Part shown: in pieces, positions 16,714 through 26,060 of the stretch | Layout: each line of letters starts with the position of its first letter | How positions within the stretch are numbered: position 1 is the stretch's first letter | NCBI RefSeq assembly: GCF_019443505.1 | Contig: NZ_CP080377.1 | Location: 5,766,001-5,830,000, forward strand | Source: Janthinobacterium sp. PAMC25594 | GTDB taxonomy: Bacteria; Pseudomonadota; Gammaproteobacteria; Burkholderiales; Burkholderiaceae_D | DNA length: 64,000 nucleotides | Direction of reading: 5' to 3' | The notes under the pieces: generated by a model | Database searches by the model: none | What the model saw: the letters and a program-made list of their open reading frames with translations, nothing else | What the model was told of the DNA's origin: nothing | Translations under genes and position numbers: made by a program

Positions 16714-17604
16714 ATGACTGACAAGCCGCGTACCTTCCCCCTGACCCTCGATTCGCTGGCCGGCAAGCCCGCCAGGCAGGGCGGGGGGCAGTCGCTGGCG
16801 CAGTCGCGCATTGCCACGCCGCAGACGGCGACGCAGAATGCGGCGCAAAATGCGGCCAGGGGAGGCGCGCCGTACCATGGCGCCACGCTGCCCATCGCGC
16901 CGTCGCGTGCCCAGGCCATCGCCAATGAGCGGGCGCAGCCGGCGGTGCTGTCGCCGCCACGGCAAAATCCGCTCGTGTCGGAGGCCGTGCGCCGGGCAAT
17001 GGTGGCGCGCATCGCGAAACAGGGCGTCAAGGACCAGGTGGTGCTCGACGCCATGCAAGCCGTGCCGCGCCATCTGTTCATGGACGAGGCGCTGGCGTCG
17101 CAGGCGTATATCGACGCCTCCTTGCCCATCGGCCACCATCAGACCATTTCGCAGCCGTATATCGTGGCGCGCATGATCGAAGTGATGCGCCAGGGCGGCA
17201 ACTTGCAGCGCGTGCTGGAGATCGGCACGGGCTGCGGTTACCAGGCGACGGTGCTGTCGCTGGTGGCGAAAGAGGTGTATTCGATCGAGCGCATCCGGCC
17301 CCTGCACGAGCTGGCGAAGGCCAATCTGCGCCCGCTGCGCGTGTCAAATCTGCGCTTGCAGTACGGAGATGGTATGCTTGGCCTGCCGCAGGCGGCGCCC
17401 TTCGACGGGATCATCCTTGCCGCAGCCGGCCTGGAAGTCCCGCAAGCCTTGCTGGAACAGCTGGCGCCCGGCGGGCGTCTGGTTGCGCCGGTGGGGGCTA
17501 AATTGCAACACTTACAACTCATTACCCGGGTGGGGAAAATGGAATGGACCAGCCAGACCCTGGAAGACTGCCATTTCGTGCCTTTGCGCCCGGGCACCAT
17601 ATGA
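16714..17604 (+). CDS. pcm: Protein-L-isoaspartate O-methyltransferase with N-terminal extension
   Basis: PCMT methylates isoaspartyl residues in aged proteins so that they can be repaired. The methyltransferase core runs from about residue 85 ([16 protein letters not shown]) and contains the substrate motif [17 protein letters not shown] and the SAM-binding motif [15 protein letters not shown] (from V167). The protein has 296 residues, about 80 more than usual: the first 85 are low-complexity, rich in Ala, Gln and Arg, and probably disordered. The gene lies between surE and nlpD as in many proteobacteria, supporting a stationary-phase maintenance role. Start: ATG 16714; the in-frame GTG and ATG codons further in would shorten only the extension. 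Confidence 0.95.
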   Translation: MTDKPRTFPLTLDSLAGKPARQGGGQSLAQSRIATPQTATQNAAQNAARGGAPYHGATLPIAPSRAQAIANERAQPAVLSPPRQNPLVSEAVRRAMVARIAKQGVKDQVVLDAMQAVPRHLFMDEALASQAYIDASLPIGHHQTISQPYIVARMIEVMRQGGNLQRVLEIGTGCGYQATVLSLVAKEVYSIERIRPLHELAKANLRPLRVSNLRLQYGDGMLGLPQAAPFDGIILAAAGLEVPQALLEQLAPGGRLVAPVGAKLQHLQLITRVGKMEWTSQTLEDCHFVPLRPGTI

Positions 17605-17640
17605 TCCCCGGATCAGCTAGCAAGCAGGACATACAATTAC

Positions 17641-18564
17641 ATGCGAATGATTAAGAAAAGTAACATACTTCTATGTAGCCTCACCTTGGCCGCGCTGTTG
17701 AGCGGTTGCGGCACCACGGGCGTCCAGGCACCCGTCGTGGAGCGCCATACATCGAGCAGCAGCGCCGCCGCCAGCGATCCGCGCGACCGCGACCCGGCCT
17801 ACTACACGGTCAAGCGCGGCGACACCCTGTTGCGCATCGCCCTGGAACACGGCCAGAATTACCGCGACCTGGTGGCCTGGAATGACTTGAGCAACCCGAA
17901 CGACATCAAGGTCGACCAGGTATTGCGCGTGTTGCCGCCGAATGGCGACACGGGCGGCGCGCAAACATCGGCCATCGTCATGCCGCCGGTGACGGAAACC
18001 AAGCCGGCCGCACCCGTCGTGCCGAAGAAAACCGGCCCGCGCGGCGAGAAGCGCGCGTATTCCGACGCCGCCCTGGCCGAGTTGCGCGCCGAGGGCGGCA
18101 GTGCCGACGCCAAGCCGGCGCCAGCGCCGGCCGCAACTGTCGCCGCCGCACCGGCCGCCGCCGCGGCAGCCCCTGCGGCATCGGCGCCTGGCGACGAGAA
18201 GATCAGCTGGATGTGGCCGTCCGAAGGCAAGGTCATCGGCACTTTCGATGAAGGCAAGAACAAGGGCGTCGATATCGCGGGCAAGGCGGGCCAGCAGGTG
18301 GTGGCGGCCGGCGCGGGAAAAGTCATGTATGCCGGGAGCGGAATCCGTGGTTATGGTAATCTTGTCATCGTAAAGCACAGTAATAGTTTATTGTCGGCAT
18401 ATGCGCATAACCGCAGCATCCTGGTGAAGGAAGGGCAGAACGTCAACAAAGGCCAGGCCATCGCCGAAATGGGCGATTCCGATGCCGACCGCGTGAAGCT
18501 GCACTTTGAAATCCGCCAGCAGGGCAAGCCTGTCGACCCTTCGAAATTCCTGCCTAACCGTTAG
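17641..18564 (+). CDS. nlpD: Murein hydrolase activator NlpD
   Basis: NlpD is an outer-membrane lipoprotein that activates septal amidases. The 307-residue protein has a lipobox LLSGC (C23), a LysM peptidoglycan-binding domain (about residues 54-98, [14 protein letters not shown]), an Ala/Pro-rich linker and a C-terminal LytM/M23 domain (about 190-305). In the LytM domain the first zinc ligand of the HxGxD motif is Asn (NKGVDIAG), as expected for a non-catalytic activator. The rpoS start follows 9 bases later. In enterobacteria a main rpoS promoter lies inside nlpD; that may hold here but is not visible. Confidence 0.95.
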   Translation: MRMIKKSNILLCSLTLAALLSGCGTTGVQAPVVERHTSSSSAAASDPRDRDPAYYTVKRGDTLLRIALEHGQNYRDLVAWNDLSNPNDIKVDQVLRVLPPNGDTGGAQTSAIVMPPVTETKPAAPVVPKKTGPRGEKRAYSDAALAELRAEGGSADAKPAPAPAATVAAAPAAAAAAPAASAPGDEKISWMWPSEGKVIGTFDEGKNKGVDIAGKAGQQVVAAGAGKVMYAGSGIRGYGNLVIVKHSNSLLSAYAHNRSILVKEGQNVNKGQAIAEMGDSDADRVKLHFEIRQQGKPVDPSKFLPNR

Positions 18565-18572
18565 GTAAAGCA

Positions 18573-19604
18573 ATGACACACGCGCCGCACGATCAGTTGG
18601 ACGATGAGCCGGACCTGCCGGAAGACGGGACAGACGAAGTCGTGACGGACGATGCCGGCGAACTCGACGGTATTGATGCCGTCGACGCGGGCGAGGGCGG
18701 CGAGGCGGCCAGTGTCAGCGTGCTGGTCGAAAGTGTCGATGAACTCAAAAAAGTGCTGGCGGCCGAGCTGTCGACCGATACCACGCAGCACTATCTGAAC
18801 CAGATCGGTACGCGGCCATTGCTGACGGCGGCGCAAGAGGTGCATTACGCCACGCTGGCCAAGCAGGGCAATTTCGAAGCCCGGCAAACCATGATCGAGC
18901 ACAACCTGCGCCTGGTCGTATCGATCGCCAAGCATTACATCAACCGCGGCGTGGTCTTGCTCGACATGATCGAGGAGGGCAACATCGGCCTGATGCGCGC
19001 CATCGACAAGTTCGAACCCGAACGGGGCTTCCGTTTTTCCACCTACGCCACCTGGTGGATACGCCAGAGCATCGAGCGCGCCATCATGAACCAGGCGCGC
19101 ACGGTGCGCCTGCCCGTGCACATGGTGCGCGAACTGAACCAGATTTTGCGCGGCAAGTATCACCTGGAAGCCCAGCATCACGATGGCAAGGATGCCACCG
19201 CGGAAGACATCGCCCACCTGGTGGGCCGTCCCGTGGAAGAGGTACAGGATATTCTGGCGCTGTCCGAGCACGCCACCTCGCTCGACGCGCCGCTCGACAA
19301 CGATCCGCAGTCGTCGCTGATGGACATGTTGCCCGGCGCCAGCGAAGACAGCCCCGACGCGCGCGCGGAACACCATGAAATGACGGTGCTGGTGCGCGAC
19401 TGGCTGACCAAGCTGCCCGACAAGCAGCGCGTCGTCATCATGCGCCGTTTCGGCCTGGACAACGACGATCCGGCCACGCTGGAAACCCTGGCCGAGGAAA
19501 TGGGCGTGACGCGCGAGCGCGTGCGCCAGATCCAGCAGGAAGCCCTGATTAAACTCAAACGTGCCATGGCGGCGCGCGGCGTGGTGCGCGACTCGTTATT
19601 GTAG
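18573..19604 (+). CDS. rpoS: RNA polymerase sigma factor RpoS
   Basis: RpoS directs stationary-phase and general stress transcription. The 343-residue protein has an acidic N-terminus (about 60 residues), region 1.2 ([21 protein letters not shown]), region 2 with [20 protein letters not shown] and [17 protein letters not shown], region 3 and the region 4.2 helix-turn-helix [20 protein letters not shown]. These distinguish it from RpoD, which is larger and carries region 1.1. Its place after nlpD is the standard synteny. ATG 18573 follows TTAGGTAAAG. Confidence 0.96.
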   Translation: MTHAPHDQLDDEPDLPEDGTDEVVTDDAGELDGIDAVDAGEGGEAASVSVLVESVDELKKVLAAELSTDTTQHYLNQIGTRPLLTAAQEVHYATLAKQGNFEARQTMIEHNLRLVVSIAKHYINRGVVLLDMIEEGNIGLMRAIDKFEPERGFRFSTYATWWIRQSIERAIMNQARTVRLPVHMVRELNQILRGKYHLEAQHHDGKDATAEDIAHLVGRPVEEVQDILALSEHATSLDAPLDNDPQSSLMDMLPGASEDSPDARAEHHEMTVLVRDWLTKLPDKQRVVIMRRFGLDNDDPATLETLAEEMGVTRERVRQIQQEALIKLKRAMAARGVVRDSLL

Positions 19605-19736
19605 GACGCCCGATCCCGGTATTTCCGGGGCCGCATCTGCTATCATACGCCCCGCTCGCGGCGCCTGACCTTTCCCCGATTCTTTCAAGTTCCAGCGCGG
19701 CCCTGCGTCCTGGCCCACTCTTACCTATTGATCGCT

Positions 19737-21077
19737 ATGCAAGAAAATATCATCGAAATCAAATCGCTCGACATGGACGCCCGTGGCGTTGGCCATATTG
19801 AAAACGAAGACGGCTCGCCGGGCAAGGTCGTGTTTGTCGAAGGCGCATTGCCGGGCGAGCGCGTCAGCTTTGTGACGTTCAAGAAAAAGAAAAACTGGGA
19901 AATGGCCCGCATGACGGCGCTGCACCGCGAATCGTCCATGCGCGTGACGCCCAAGTGCAAGCATTTCGATAACTGCGGCGGCTGCTCGATGCAGCACCTG
20001 GAGCCGTCGGCGCAGGTGGCGATCAAGCAGCGCGTGCTGGAAGATAACTTGTGGCATATCGGCAAGGTGCGTCCGCAAAGCATCATGCGCCCCATGTATG
20101 GCCCGACGTGGGGCTACCGCTACCGCGCGCGCCTGTCCGTGCGCCACGTCAAGAAGAAAGACGCCGTGCTGGTGGGCTTCCATGAAAAGAAATCGGCGTT
20201 TGTCGCCGACATGGATAGCTGCGAAATCCTGCCGCCGCACATTTCCGCCATGCTGCTGCCGCTGCGTGGATTGATTGCTTCGCTGTCGATCTTCGAGCAG
20301 ATGCCGCAGATCGAGCTGGCCGTCGGTGAAGACGTCACCGCCATGGTCTTGCGCATCATGGCGCCGTTGACGGCGGACGATGAAACGAAATTGAAAGCCT
20401 TTGCCGACGAGTACGGCGTGCAATGGTGGCTGCAGGTGAAAGGGCCGGAAACGGCCGTGCCGTTCTATCCGCTGGACAAGCAATTGCATTACCTGCTGCC
20501 GGAATTCGGCGTCAAGATGCCGTTCAAGCCCGTCGATTTCACGCAGGTGAACCACCACATCAACCGCGTGCTGGTGTCGAAAGCCCTGCGTTTGCTGGAA
20601 GTGCAGCCGACCGACCGCGTGGCCGACCTGTTCTGCGGCCTGGGCAATTTCACCTTGCCGCTGGCCACGCAATGCAGCGCAGTGGTGGGCATCGAAGGCA
20701 GCACCACGCTGACGGAGCGGGCGCTGGAAAACGCACTGGCCAATGGCCTGGCGGAAAAAACCTCGTTCTCGACGCGCAACCTGTTCGAAGTCACCACCGA
20801 CGACCTGATCGCCTTGGGCCGTTTTGATCGCATCCTCGTCGACCCGCCGCGCGATGGCGCCATGGCCCTGTGCCAGGCGCTGGTCGGCCTGTCGCAAGTG
20901 CGCCCCGACCTGCTGCCGAAACGTATCGTGTATGTGTCGTGCAGCCCGTCGACCCTGGCGCGCGACGCCGGCATCCTGGCGCTGGAAGCGGGTTATGTAT
21001 TGAGCAAGGCGGGCGTGGTGAACATGTTCCCGCATACGTCGCACGTAGAGTCGATGGCGGTATTTGATTTGCTCTGA
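19737..21077 (+). CDS. rlmD: 23S rRNA (uracil-5-)-methyltransferase RlmD
   Basis: RlmD (RumA) makes m5U1939 in 23S rRNA. The 446-residue protein has an N-terminal TRAM-like domain (QENIIEIKSLDMDARGVGHI), the FeS cysteine cluster CKHFDNCGGCSMQHL, the SAM-binding FCGLGNFTLPLA, the DPPRDGA motif and the catalytic cysteine in VSCSPSTLARD. I chose ATG 19737; a TTG nine bases upstream is also possible and neither has a clear Shine-Dalgarno. It follows rpoS after 132 bases with a weak CCCGG/CCGGG hairpin near 19614. Confidence 0.95.
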   Translation: MQENIIEIKSLDMDARGVGHIENEDGSPGKVVFVEGALPGERVSFVTFKKKKNWEMARMTALHRESSMRVTPKCKHFDNCGGCSMQHLEPSAQVAIKQRVLEDNLWHIGKVRPQSIMRPMYGPTWGYRYRARLSVRHVKKKDAVLVGFHEKKSAFVADMDSCEILPPHISAMLLPLRGLIASLSIFEQMPQIELAVGEDVTAMVLRIMAPLTADDETKLKAFADEYGVQWWLQVKGPETAVPFYPLDKQLHYLLPEFGVKMPFKPVDFTQVNHHINRVLVSKALRLLEVQPTDRVADLFCGLGNFTLPLATQCSAVVGIEGSTTLTERALENALANGLAEKTSFSTRNLFEVTTDDLIALGRFDRILVDPPRDGAMALCQALVGLSQVRPDLLPKRIVYVSCSPSTLARDAGILALEAGYVLSKAGVVNMFPHTSHVESMAVFDLL

Positions 21078-21504
21078 GGGCACACCTGAGAAAACGTCCA
21101 TAGCTGCGTTGCCTTGCCTAGCCGTACTATTCGTACTGTCTTCGGCAAGGCGCCTTGCTCTGAACGTTTTTCAGGCGCGCCGAGGCTATCCATGCGCTGG
21201 CCTGGATTCCGCGCTAATACCACTCACAGCGTGTTATAAAACTGGTCTGTCTTTTCCCGATCCAGCGTCTTTTTTCATCCTCCCTCTGCCGTTTTTTCAT
21301 TGTCCAGTAGGACAACACGCCGTTCGCATCAGCCGCTGCGTTTTCTGCGCGAAGTGGTATTGCCCACTTCGAGGCCACTTCAAAACCACTTGACCGCCTA
21401 TTTTTTCAGCAGCATGCTGTTCTTGCAACTGCAAAAAACAAAATCACAGGGTAGCTTTTCATTGAAGCAGAGTTGTATTTCCGCAAACCTGAACAGGAGA
21501 CAGC
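21078..21504. other. 427-base intergenic region upstream of the chitinase
   Basis: This gap holds a long imperfect palindrome (21085-21175) and then a T-rich tract (21245-21300, TTTTTTC blocks). I found no convincing ORF or clear sigma70 promoter for the chitinase gene; its Shine-Dalgarno AGGAGA is at the end. Confidence 0.6.
21085..21175. repeat. About 90-base imperfect inverted repeat, REP/MITE-like
   Basis: The left arm (21085-21127, starting CCTGAGAAAACGT and ending GTAC) is largely the reverse complement of the right arm (21133-21175, from GTAC to ACGTTTTTCAGG) around a 5-base loop. Inside both arms lies GGCAAGGC or its complement. It looks like a REP-type or small mobile palindromic element that could also end rlmD transcription. 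Confidence 0.65.
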
Positions 21505-23493
21505 GTGGAAAATTTAATACTCAAAAAAACAATCAGGAACATGATGGTATGTCTGGCCAGCGGTGGCGTGCTGGCGGCATGCGGCGGTGGCGGCGACGCC
21601 AGCGCGCCCGGCGGCTCGCAATTGCTGGCGGCCAGCACGGTGGTCGCCTGCGTGCCGTGGCAAGAGGGCGGCACGTACAACGCGGGCACGGTGGTCACTT
21701 ACCTGGGCGCCAACTACACGGCCCTGGTGACGCAGACCGATCACGTGGGCTCGGGTTGGAACCCCGTCTCCACGCCTAGCCTGTGGAGCGCCGGCGGCAC
21801 CTGCGATGGCGGCACCACGCCGACCCCAACGCCTACACCCACCCCGACACCGACACCCACCCCGACACCGACACCGGTGCCAACGCCGAACCCGACGCCC
21901 ACCCCGACCCCGACCCCAACCGGCGGCACCTGCGCGCTGGCCTGGGTGGCGGGCACGGCTTACAGCGCGGGCGCCACCGTCAGCTATGCGGGCACGAATT
22001 ACCGCGCCAACTACTGGACGCAGGGCGACAACCCGTCGACCAGCAGCGGCGCCGCGGGCACGGGCAAGCCATGGACCAGCCAGGAGATCTGCAGCATCAC
22101 GCCGACGCCCACTCCGACGCCTACTCCAACCCCGACGCCGACGCCGACACCGACGCCGACACCGACGCCGACGCCGACGCCAACGCCAACGCCAACCCCA
22201 ACGCCAACCCCGACCCCAACCCCAAAGGGCCGCGAAGTGGGGTCGTACTTCGCGCAGTGGGGCGTGTATGGCCGCGACTATGAAGTGGCGAACGTGCACA
22301 CCAGCGGCGTGGCCGATAAGTTGACCTTCATTAACTACGCTTTCGGCAACATCTATCCGAAAAATGGCGGCTATGAATGCGCCATGATCACCAAGACGGA
22401 ACCGGGCGCGACGAATCCGAATTCGCCGGACGCGGGCACGGGCGGCGATGCCGAGGCCGACTACATCCGCACGCCGAAGCGCACCGTCGATGGCCAGGCG
22501 ATTCCTTGGGACGCACCGTTGTCGGGCAACTTTTTGCAGTTGAGAAAGCTGAAGGCGGCGCACCCGAACCTGAAACTGTTCATCTCGCTGGGCGGCTGGA
22601 GCTGGTCGAAGAACTTCTCCGTCGGTTCGGCCACCGATGCGCTGCGCAAGCAGATGGTGCGTTCCTGCATCGATATCTACATCAAAGGCAACTTGCCGGT
22701 GCAGGGCGGTCGCGGTGGCGCGGGCGCGGCGGCCAACATCTTTGACGGCATCGACATCGACTGGGAATACCCGGTCGGTGGCGGCCAGCCGTACAACACG
22801 GTCAGCCCCAATGACAAGCGCAACTTCACCTTGCTGATGGCGGAATTCCGCAGCCAGCTCGATGCGCTCGGCGCCGCCAACGGCAAGCGCTACCTGTTGA
22901 CGGCCGCTGTCGGTGCCGGCAAGGACAAGATCGACAACACGGAACCGGCCCTGTACTCGCCGTACATGGACTGGATCAACCTGATGACCTACGACTTCCA
23001 CGGCGGCTGGGAAACGAGCACCAACTTCAACGCCCAGTTGTATGCCGACCCCGCTGATCCATCGACGGGCATGGCGCGCGAATACGTGGGCGACAAGGCG
23101 GTGCAATACATGATTGCCGCCGGCGTGCCGCGCGACAAGCTGCTGCTGGGCATACCGTTCTATGGCCGCGGCTGGACGGGCGTGGCGCCGGGGTCGAACG
23201 GCGATGGCCTGTACCAGGCTGCCACGGGCACGGCGCCGGGCACCTACGAGTCGGGCATCGAGGACTATAAAATCCTCGTCGCCAAGAGCGGCACGCGCTA
23301 CTACCATCCCGTGACCAGGCAGCTGTACCTGTACACGGGGGCGGGCGGCCAGTGGTGGAGCTATGACGACCCGACCGTCATCGGCACCAAGGTGAAATAT
23401 GTGAAAGACCAGGGCTTGCGCGGCGCGTTCTCGTGGGAACTCGATGGCGATGCGAATGGCGTGCTGGCGACCGAGGTGTGGAAAGTACGGTAA
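21505..23493 (+). CDS. Modular GH18 chitinase with two chitin-binding domains
   Basis: The 662-residue enzyme has a signal peptide with lipobox LAAC (C26) and two CBM5/12-type domains (about residues 49-100, CVPWQEGGTYNAGTVVTYLG, and 143-196, CALAWVAGTAYSAGATVSYA). A Thr-Pro linker follows each, and then comes a GH18 catalytic domain (about 245-662). That domain carries SLGGWSWSK and the catalytic FDGIDIDWEYP (Glu421 is the proton donor) and MTYDFHGGW. It hydrolyses chitin. The Cys26 lipobox suggests a surface-anchored rather than freely secreted enzyme. The GTG start at 21505 has AGGAGA 6 bases upstream. Substrate: chitin (family knowledge and domain content). Confidence 0.94.
   Translation: MENLILKKTIRNMMVCLASGGVLAACGGGGDASAPGGSQLLAASTVVACVPWQEGGTYNAGTVVTYLGANYTALVTQTDHVGSGWNPVSTPSLWSAGGTCDGGTTPTPTPTPTPTPTPTPTPTPVPTPNPTPTPTPTPTGGTCALAWVAGTAYSAGATVSYAGTNYRANYWTQGDNPSTSSGAAGTGKPWTSQEICSITPTPTPTPTPTPTPTPTPTPTPTPTPTPTPTPTPTPTPTPTPKGREVGSYFAQWGVYGRDYEVANVHTSGVADKLTFINYAFGNIYPKNGGYECAMITKTEPGATNPNSPDAGTGGDAEADYIRTPKRTVDGQAIPWDAPLSGNFLQLRKLKAAHPNLKLFISLGGWSWSKNFSVGSATDALRKQMVRSCIDIYIKGNLPVQGGRGGAGAAANIFDGIDIDWEYPVGGGQPYNTVSPNDKRNFTLLMAEFRSQLDALGAANGKRYLLTAAVGAGKDKIDNTEPALYSPYMDWINLMTYDFHGGWETSTNFNAQLYADPADPSTGMAREYVGDKAVQYMIAAGVPRDKLLLGIPFYGRGWTGVAPGSNGDGLYQAATGTAPGTYESGIEDYKILVAKSGTRYYHPVTRQLYLYTGAGGQWWSYDDPTVIGTKVKYVKDQGLRGAFSWELDGDANGVLATEVWKVR
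21826..21921 (+). repeat. Thr-Pro linker repeat 1 (6-base units)
   Basis: Mostly ACC/ACG/ACA-CC(N) codon pairs encode Thr-Pro dipeptides, with a few Val and Asn substitutions. Unit size is six bases, so gain or loss of units keeps the frame. Confidence 0.85.
22097..22228 (+). repeat. Thr-Pro linker repeat 2 (6-base units)
   Basis: An almost pure run of about 22 Thr-Pro dipeptides joins the second chitin-binding domain to the catalytic domain. The DNA is a near-perfect hexamer microsatellite (ACGCCG/ACCCCA variants). Confidence 0.88.
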
Positions 23494-23568
23494 TGCGTCG
23501 TTAGGGTAGGGCGCGGCCGGACGGTGCATGCTGTCCGGCCGCTGATGCATATAAAAAGGAGACAGGTA

Positions 23569-24615
23569 ATGGCGGCCGTATCGATAGTGGGAGCAAAACA
23601 GCTGGAGCAGAAGCAAGACCCGGAGCTGAGCCGCGAGTGGCGCAGCTGGATCGCGGAAAACCTCATGCTGGGCAGCCATCCGTCGGCGTTGATGCCGGTG
23701 CTGCAACAGGCTGGCATCGCGGAAGGCCTGGCGCACCGCGAAATCGAACTTGCGCTGCACAGCCCGTACCTGGCCGGCGCCGTGCGCCTGTCGAACCGGC
23801 TGGCCAAGCGCGACTGGGTGATCGATATCCAGCGCAAGCTGAACCAGTTGCGTTCGCCCGAGATACCGCGTCGCGACAAATTGACGGCGCAGGAATTCCT
23901 CGACGAGTACTATTCCACCAACCAGCCCGTCATCATCACCGGCATGCTCGATGAGTGGCCGGCGATCCGAAAATGGAGCCCTGCCTACTTCCGCGACCAT
24001 TTTGCGCAGCGCGAAGTGGAAGTGCAGTTCGGCCGCGAAGCGGACGCCCAGTACGAAATGAACAGCGTGGCCCACAAGCGCAAGATGGCGTTCGGCGAGT
24101 ACGCCAGCCTGGTCGAGGGCAGCGGTGCGACCAACGATTTCTATATGACGGCGAACAACGATTCGCAAAACCGGCAAGCCTTGCGCGAGCTGTGGGACGA
24201 TATCGGCCAGCTGCCCGAATACCTGGAACAGGGTGGCGGCCCGACGGGGTTTTTATGGTTCGGCCCGGCCGGCACGGTGACGCCGTTCCACCACGACCTG
24301 ACGAACAACTTCATGGCGCAAGTCAAAGGGCGCAAGCGCCTGCGCATCATGGCCGCCTGCGAAGTGGCGCGCGTGTACAACCAGCGCCACTGTTTTACCC
24401 CCGTCGACGGGCGCGCCATCGACCTGCGGCGCTATCCGCTGATGGCCGACGTGCAGGTGCGCGAATGCGTGCTGGCGCCGGGCGAAATCCTGTTTTTGCC
24501 CGTCGGCTGCTGGCATTTCGTCGAAGCGCTGGACGTATCGATGACGGTGGCGTTTACCAACTTCAAATGGGATAACGATTTTTACAGCAAGTATCCACCG
24601 AATCACGACTTTTGA
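23569..24615 (+). CDS. Cupin-like (JmjC-type) dioxygenase domain protein
   Basis: The 348-residue protein has an N-terminal helical part (about 1-110) and a cupin_8/JmjC domain. Conserved elements are NQPVIITGMLDEWPA, the probable Fe(II) ligands HxD in TPFHHDLTNN and the distal His in VGCWHFVEAL, and GFLWFGPAGTVTPF. Such proteins are 2-oxoglutarate-dependent hydroxylases of unknown substrate (possibly a protein or peptide). The ATG at 23569 has AGGAGA 6 bases upstream; upstream in-frame starts lack one. It follows the chitinase by 75 bases and a terminator ends it, so co-transcription with the chitinase is possible but unproven. Confidence 0.87.
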   Translation: MAAVSIVGAKQLEQKQDPELSREWRSWIAENLMLGSHPSALMPVLQQAGIAEGLAHREIELALHSPYLAGAVRLSNRLAKRDWVIDIQRKLNQLRSPEIPRRDKLTAQEFLDEYYSTNQPVIITGMLDEWPAIRKWSPAYFRDHFAQREVEVQFGREADAQYEMNSVAHKRKMAFGEYASLVEGSGATNDFYMTANNDSQNRQALRELWDDIGQLPEYLEQGGGPTGFLWFGPAGTVTPFHHDLTNNFMAQVKGRKRLRIMAACEVARVYNQRHCFTPVDGRAIDLRRYPLMADVQVRECVLAPGEILFLPVGCWHFVEALDVSMTVAFTNFKWDNDFYSKYPPNHDF

Positions 24616-24638
24616 TGGTAGGGCTTACTTGCCGCGAA

Positions 24639-24664
24639 CAGCCGCCTTACGGGCGGCTTTTTTC
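24639..24664 (+). terminator. Rho-independent terminator
   Basis: GCCGCC (24641-24646) and GGCGGC (24652-24657) form a stem, followed by TTTTTT. Confidence 0.9.
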
Positions 24665-24872
24665 ATTGTACGGCAGGTATCTTGTATAAGATATTTCCAT
24701 AAAATAATTTATTTAAATCATTTTGTAGCAATTATTTTGATATGAATGACCATGATGTTTCATTATCCAGATGGCCATGGCGGGCGGATAATTTTATGGC
24801 TGGTGTGTCGCCGGGCCTCTGAGTGGGCGTGATGGCGCGCCAGCACCGACAACCATCTGGAGGCGGCAGGGC
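24665..24872 (+). promoter_or_regulatory. AT-rich upstream region of the cfa gene
   Basis: About 75 bases (24680-24755) are strikingly AT-rich against the GC-rich background (for example AAAATAATTTATTTAAAT). This is typical of a promoter or UP-element region and could bind nucleoid proteins. I cannot define one best -35/-10 pair. Confidence 0.45.
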
Positions 24873-26048
24873 ATGAACACGCAGCAAATGACACAGTTAC
24901 AGCAAGCACCAGCAGGTAGTACTGAACTCCAGCTCGACACGCGGCTGACCCGCGAAGCGGCCGAATTGCTGGCCAGGGCCGACATCCACCTGAATGGCCG
25001 CGCCGCCTGGGACATGCAACTGCGCAAACCGGGCGTGCCGGAACGGGCTTTCGCCAGCGGCAACCTGGGCCTGGGCGAAGCGTACATGGATGGCGACTGG
25101 GATGCGAGCCAGCTCGACGAATTCTTTTGCCATCTGTTGCGCGCCAGGGTGGCCGACGACGTGCGCCCCATGCGCCTGCTCTTCCACGCCCTGACTGCGC
25201 GCCTGTTCAACCTGCAGACGGAACGCCGCGCGTGGATGGTGGGCAAGGAACACTACGACCTGGGCAACGCCTTCTATGCGGCCATGCTCGATCCGCGCAT
25301 GACCTATACGTGCGGCTACTGGAAGGATGCGGCCAACCTGGCCGAGGCGCAGGAAGCCAAGCTCGATCTGATCTGCCGCAAGCTCAGGCTGGAGCCGGGC
25401 ATGCGCGTGCTCGACATCGGCTGCGGCTGGGGCAGTTTCATGCGTTATGCAGCGGAAAAATACCAGGTGCAGTGCGTGGGCGTGACCATCTCGCAAGAGC
25501 AGGTCGCGTATGCGCGCGGCATGCCGGGCGGAGACAAGTTGGACTTCCGCCTGCAGGATTACCGCGACACCGATGAAAAATTCGACCGCATCGTCAGCAT
25601 CGGCATGTTCGAGCACGTGGGGCATAAAAATCACCGCACCTTCATGGAGGTGGCGCACCGCTGCCTGGAAGACGACGGCCTGTTCCTGCTGCACACGATC
25701 GGCAAGAACAAGCGTCAATCCGCGTGCGACCCGTGGATCGACAAATACATCTTCCCGAATGGCGACTTGCCGTCGATCGGGCAAATCGGCGACGCCATCG
25801 ACGATCTGTTTGTCGCCGAAGACCTGCACAACTTCGGCGCCGACTACGACAAGACCCTGATGGCCTGGCACGCCAATTTTGAGCAGGCGTGGCCGCAGTT
25901 CTCCGCCCAGCTGGGCGAGCGCTTCCACCGCATGTGGTCCTACTATTTGCTGTCCTGCGCCGGTGCCTTCCGCGCGCGCGACTTGCAGCTGTGGCAATGG
26001 GTCCTGTCGAAGCGGGGCGTATTGGGTGGCTATGCGCGCATCAGCTGA
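24873..26048 (+). CDS. cfa: Cyclopropane-fatty-acyl-phospholipid synthase family methyltransferase
   Basis: Cfa transfers a methylene group from SAM to unsaturated acyl chains of membrane phospholipids and is often RpoS-dependent. The 391-residue protein has the N-terminal lipid-binding domain (LGLGEAYMDGDWD), EHYDLGNAFYAAMLDPRMTYTCGYW, the SAM-binding VLDIGCGWGSF, VGVTISQEQ, and the active-site region MFEHVGHKN and LHTIG. Length matches E. coli Cfa. ATG 24873 follows GGAGGCGGCAGGG. A LysR gene begins 12 bases after its stop. Confidence 0.95.
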   Translation: MNTQQMTQLQQAPAGSTELQLDTRLTREAAELLARADIHLNGRAAWDMQLRKPGVPERAFASGNLGLGEAYMDGDWDASQLDEFFCHLLRARVADDVRPMRLLFHALTARLFNLQTERRAWMVGKEHYDLGNAFYAAMLDPRMTYTCGYWKDAANLAEAQEAKLDLICRKLRLEPGMRVLDIGCGWGSFMRYAAEKYQVQCVGVTISQEQVAYARGMPGGDKLDFRLQDYRDTDEKFDRIVSIGMFEHVGHKNHRTFMEVAHRCLEDDGLFLLHTIGKNKRQSACDPWIDKYIFPNGDLPSIGQIGDAIDDLFVAEDLHNFGADYDKTLMAWHANFEQAWPQFSAQLGERFHRMWSYYLLSCAGAFRARDLQLWQWVLSKRGVLGGYARIS

Positions 26049-26060
26049 TATGATGGATTG

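Noticed and set aside
22097..22228. Regularly repeated DNA that could suggest a CRISPR array or tandem satellite
   Set aside because: The unit is only six bases, there are no spacers, and it translates in frame to a Thr-Pro linker of a chitinase.
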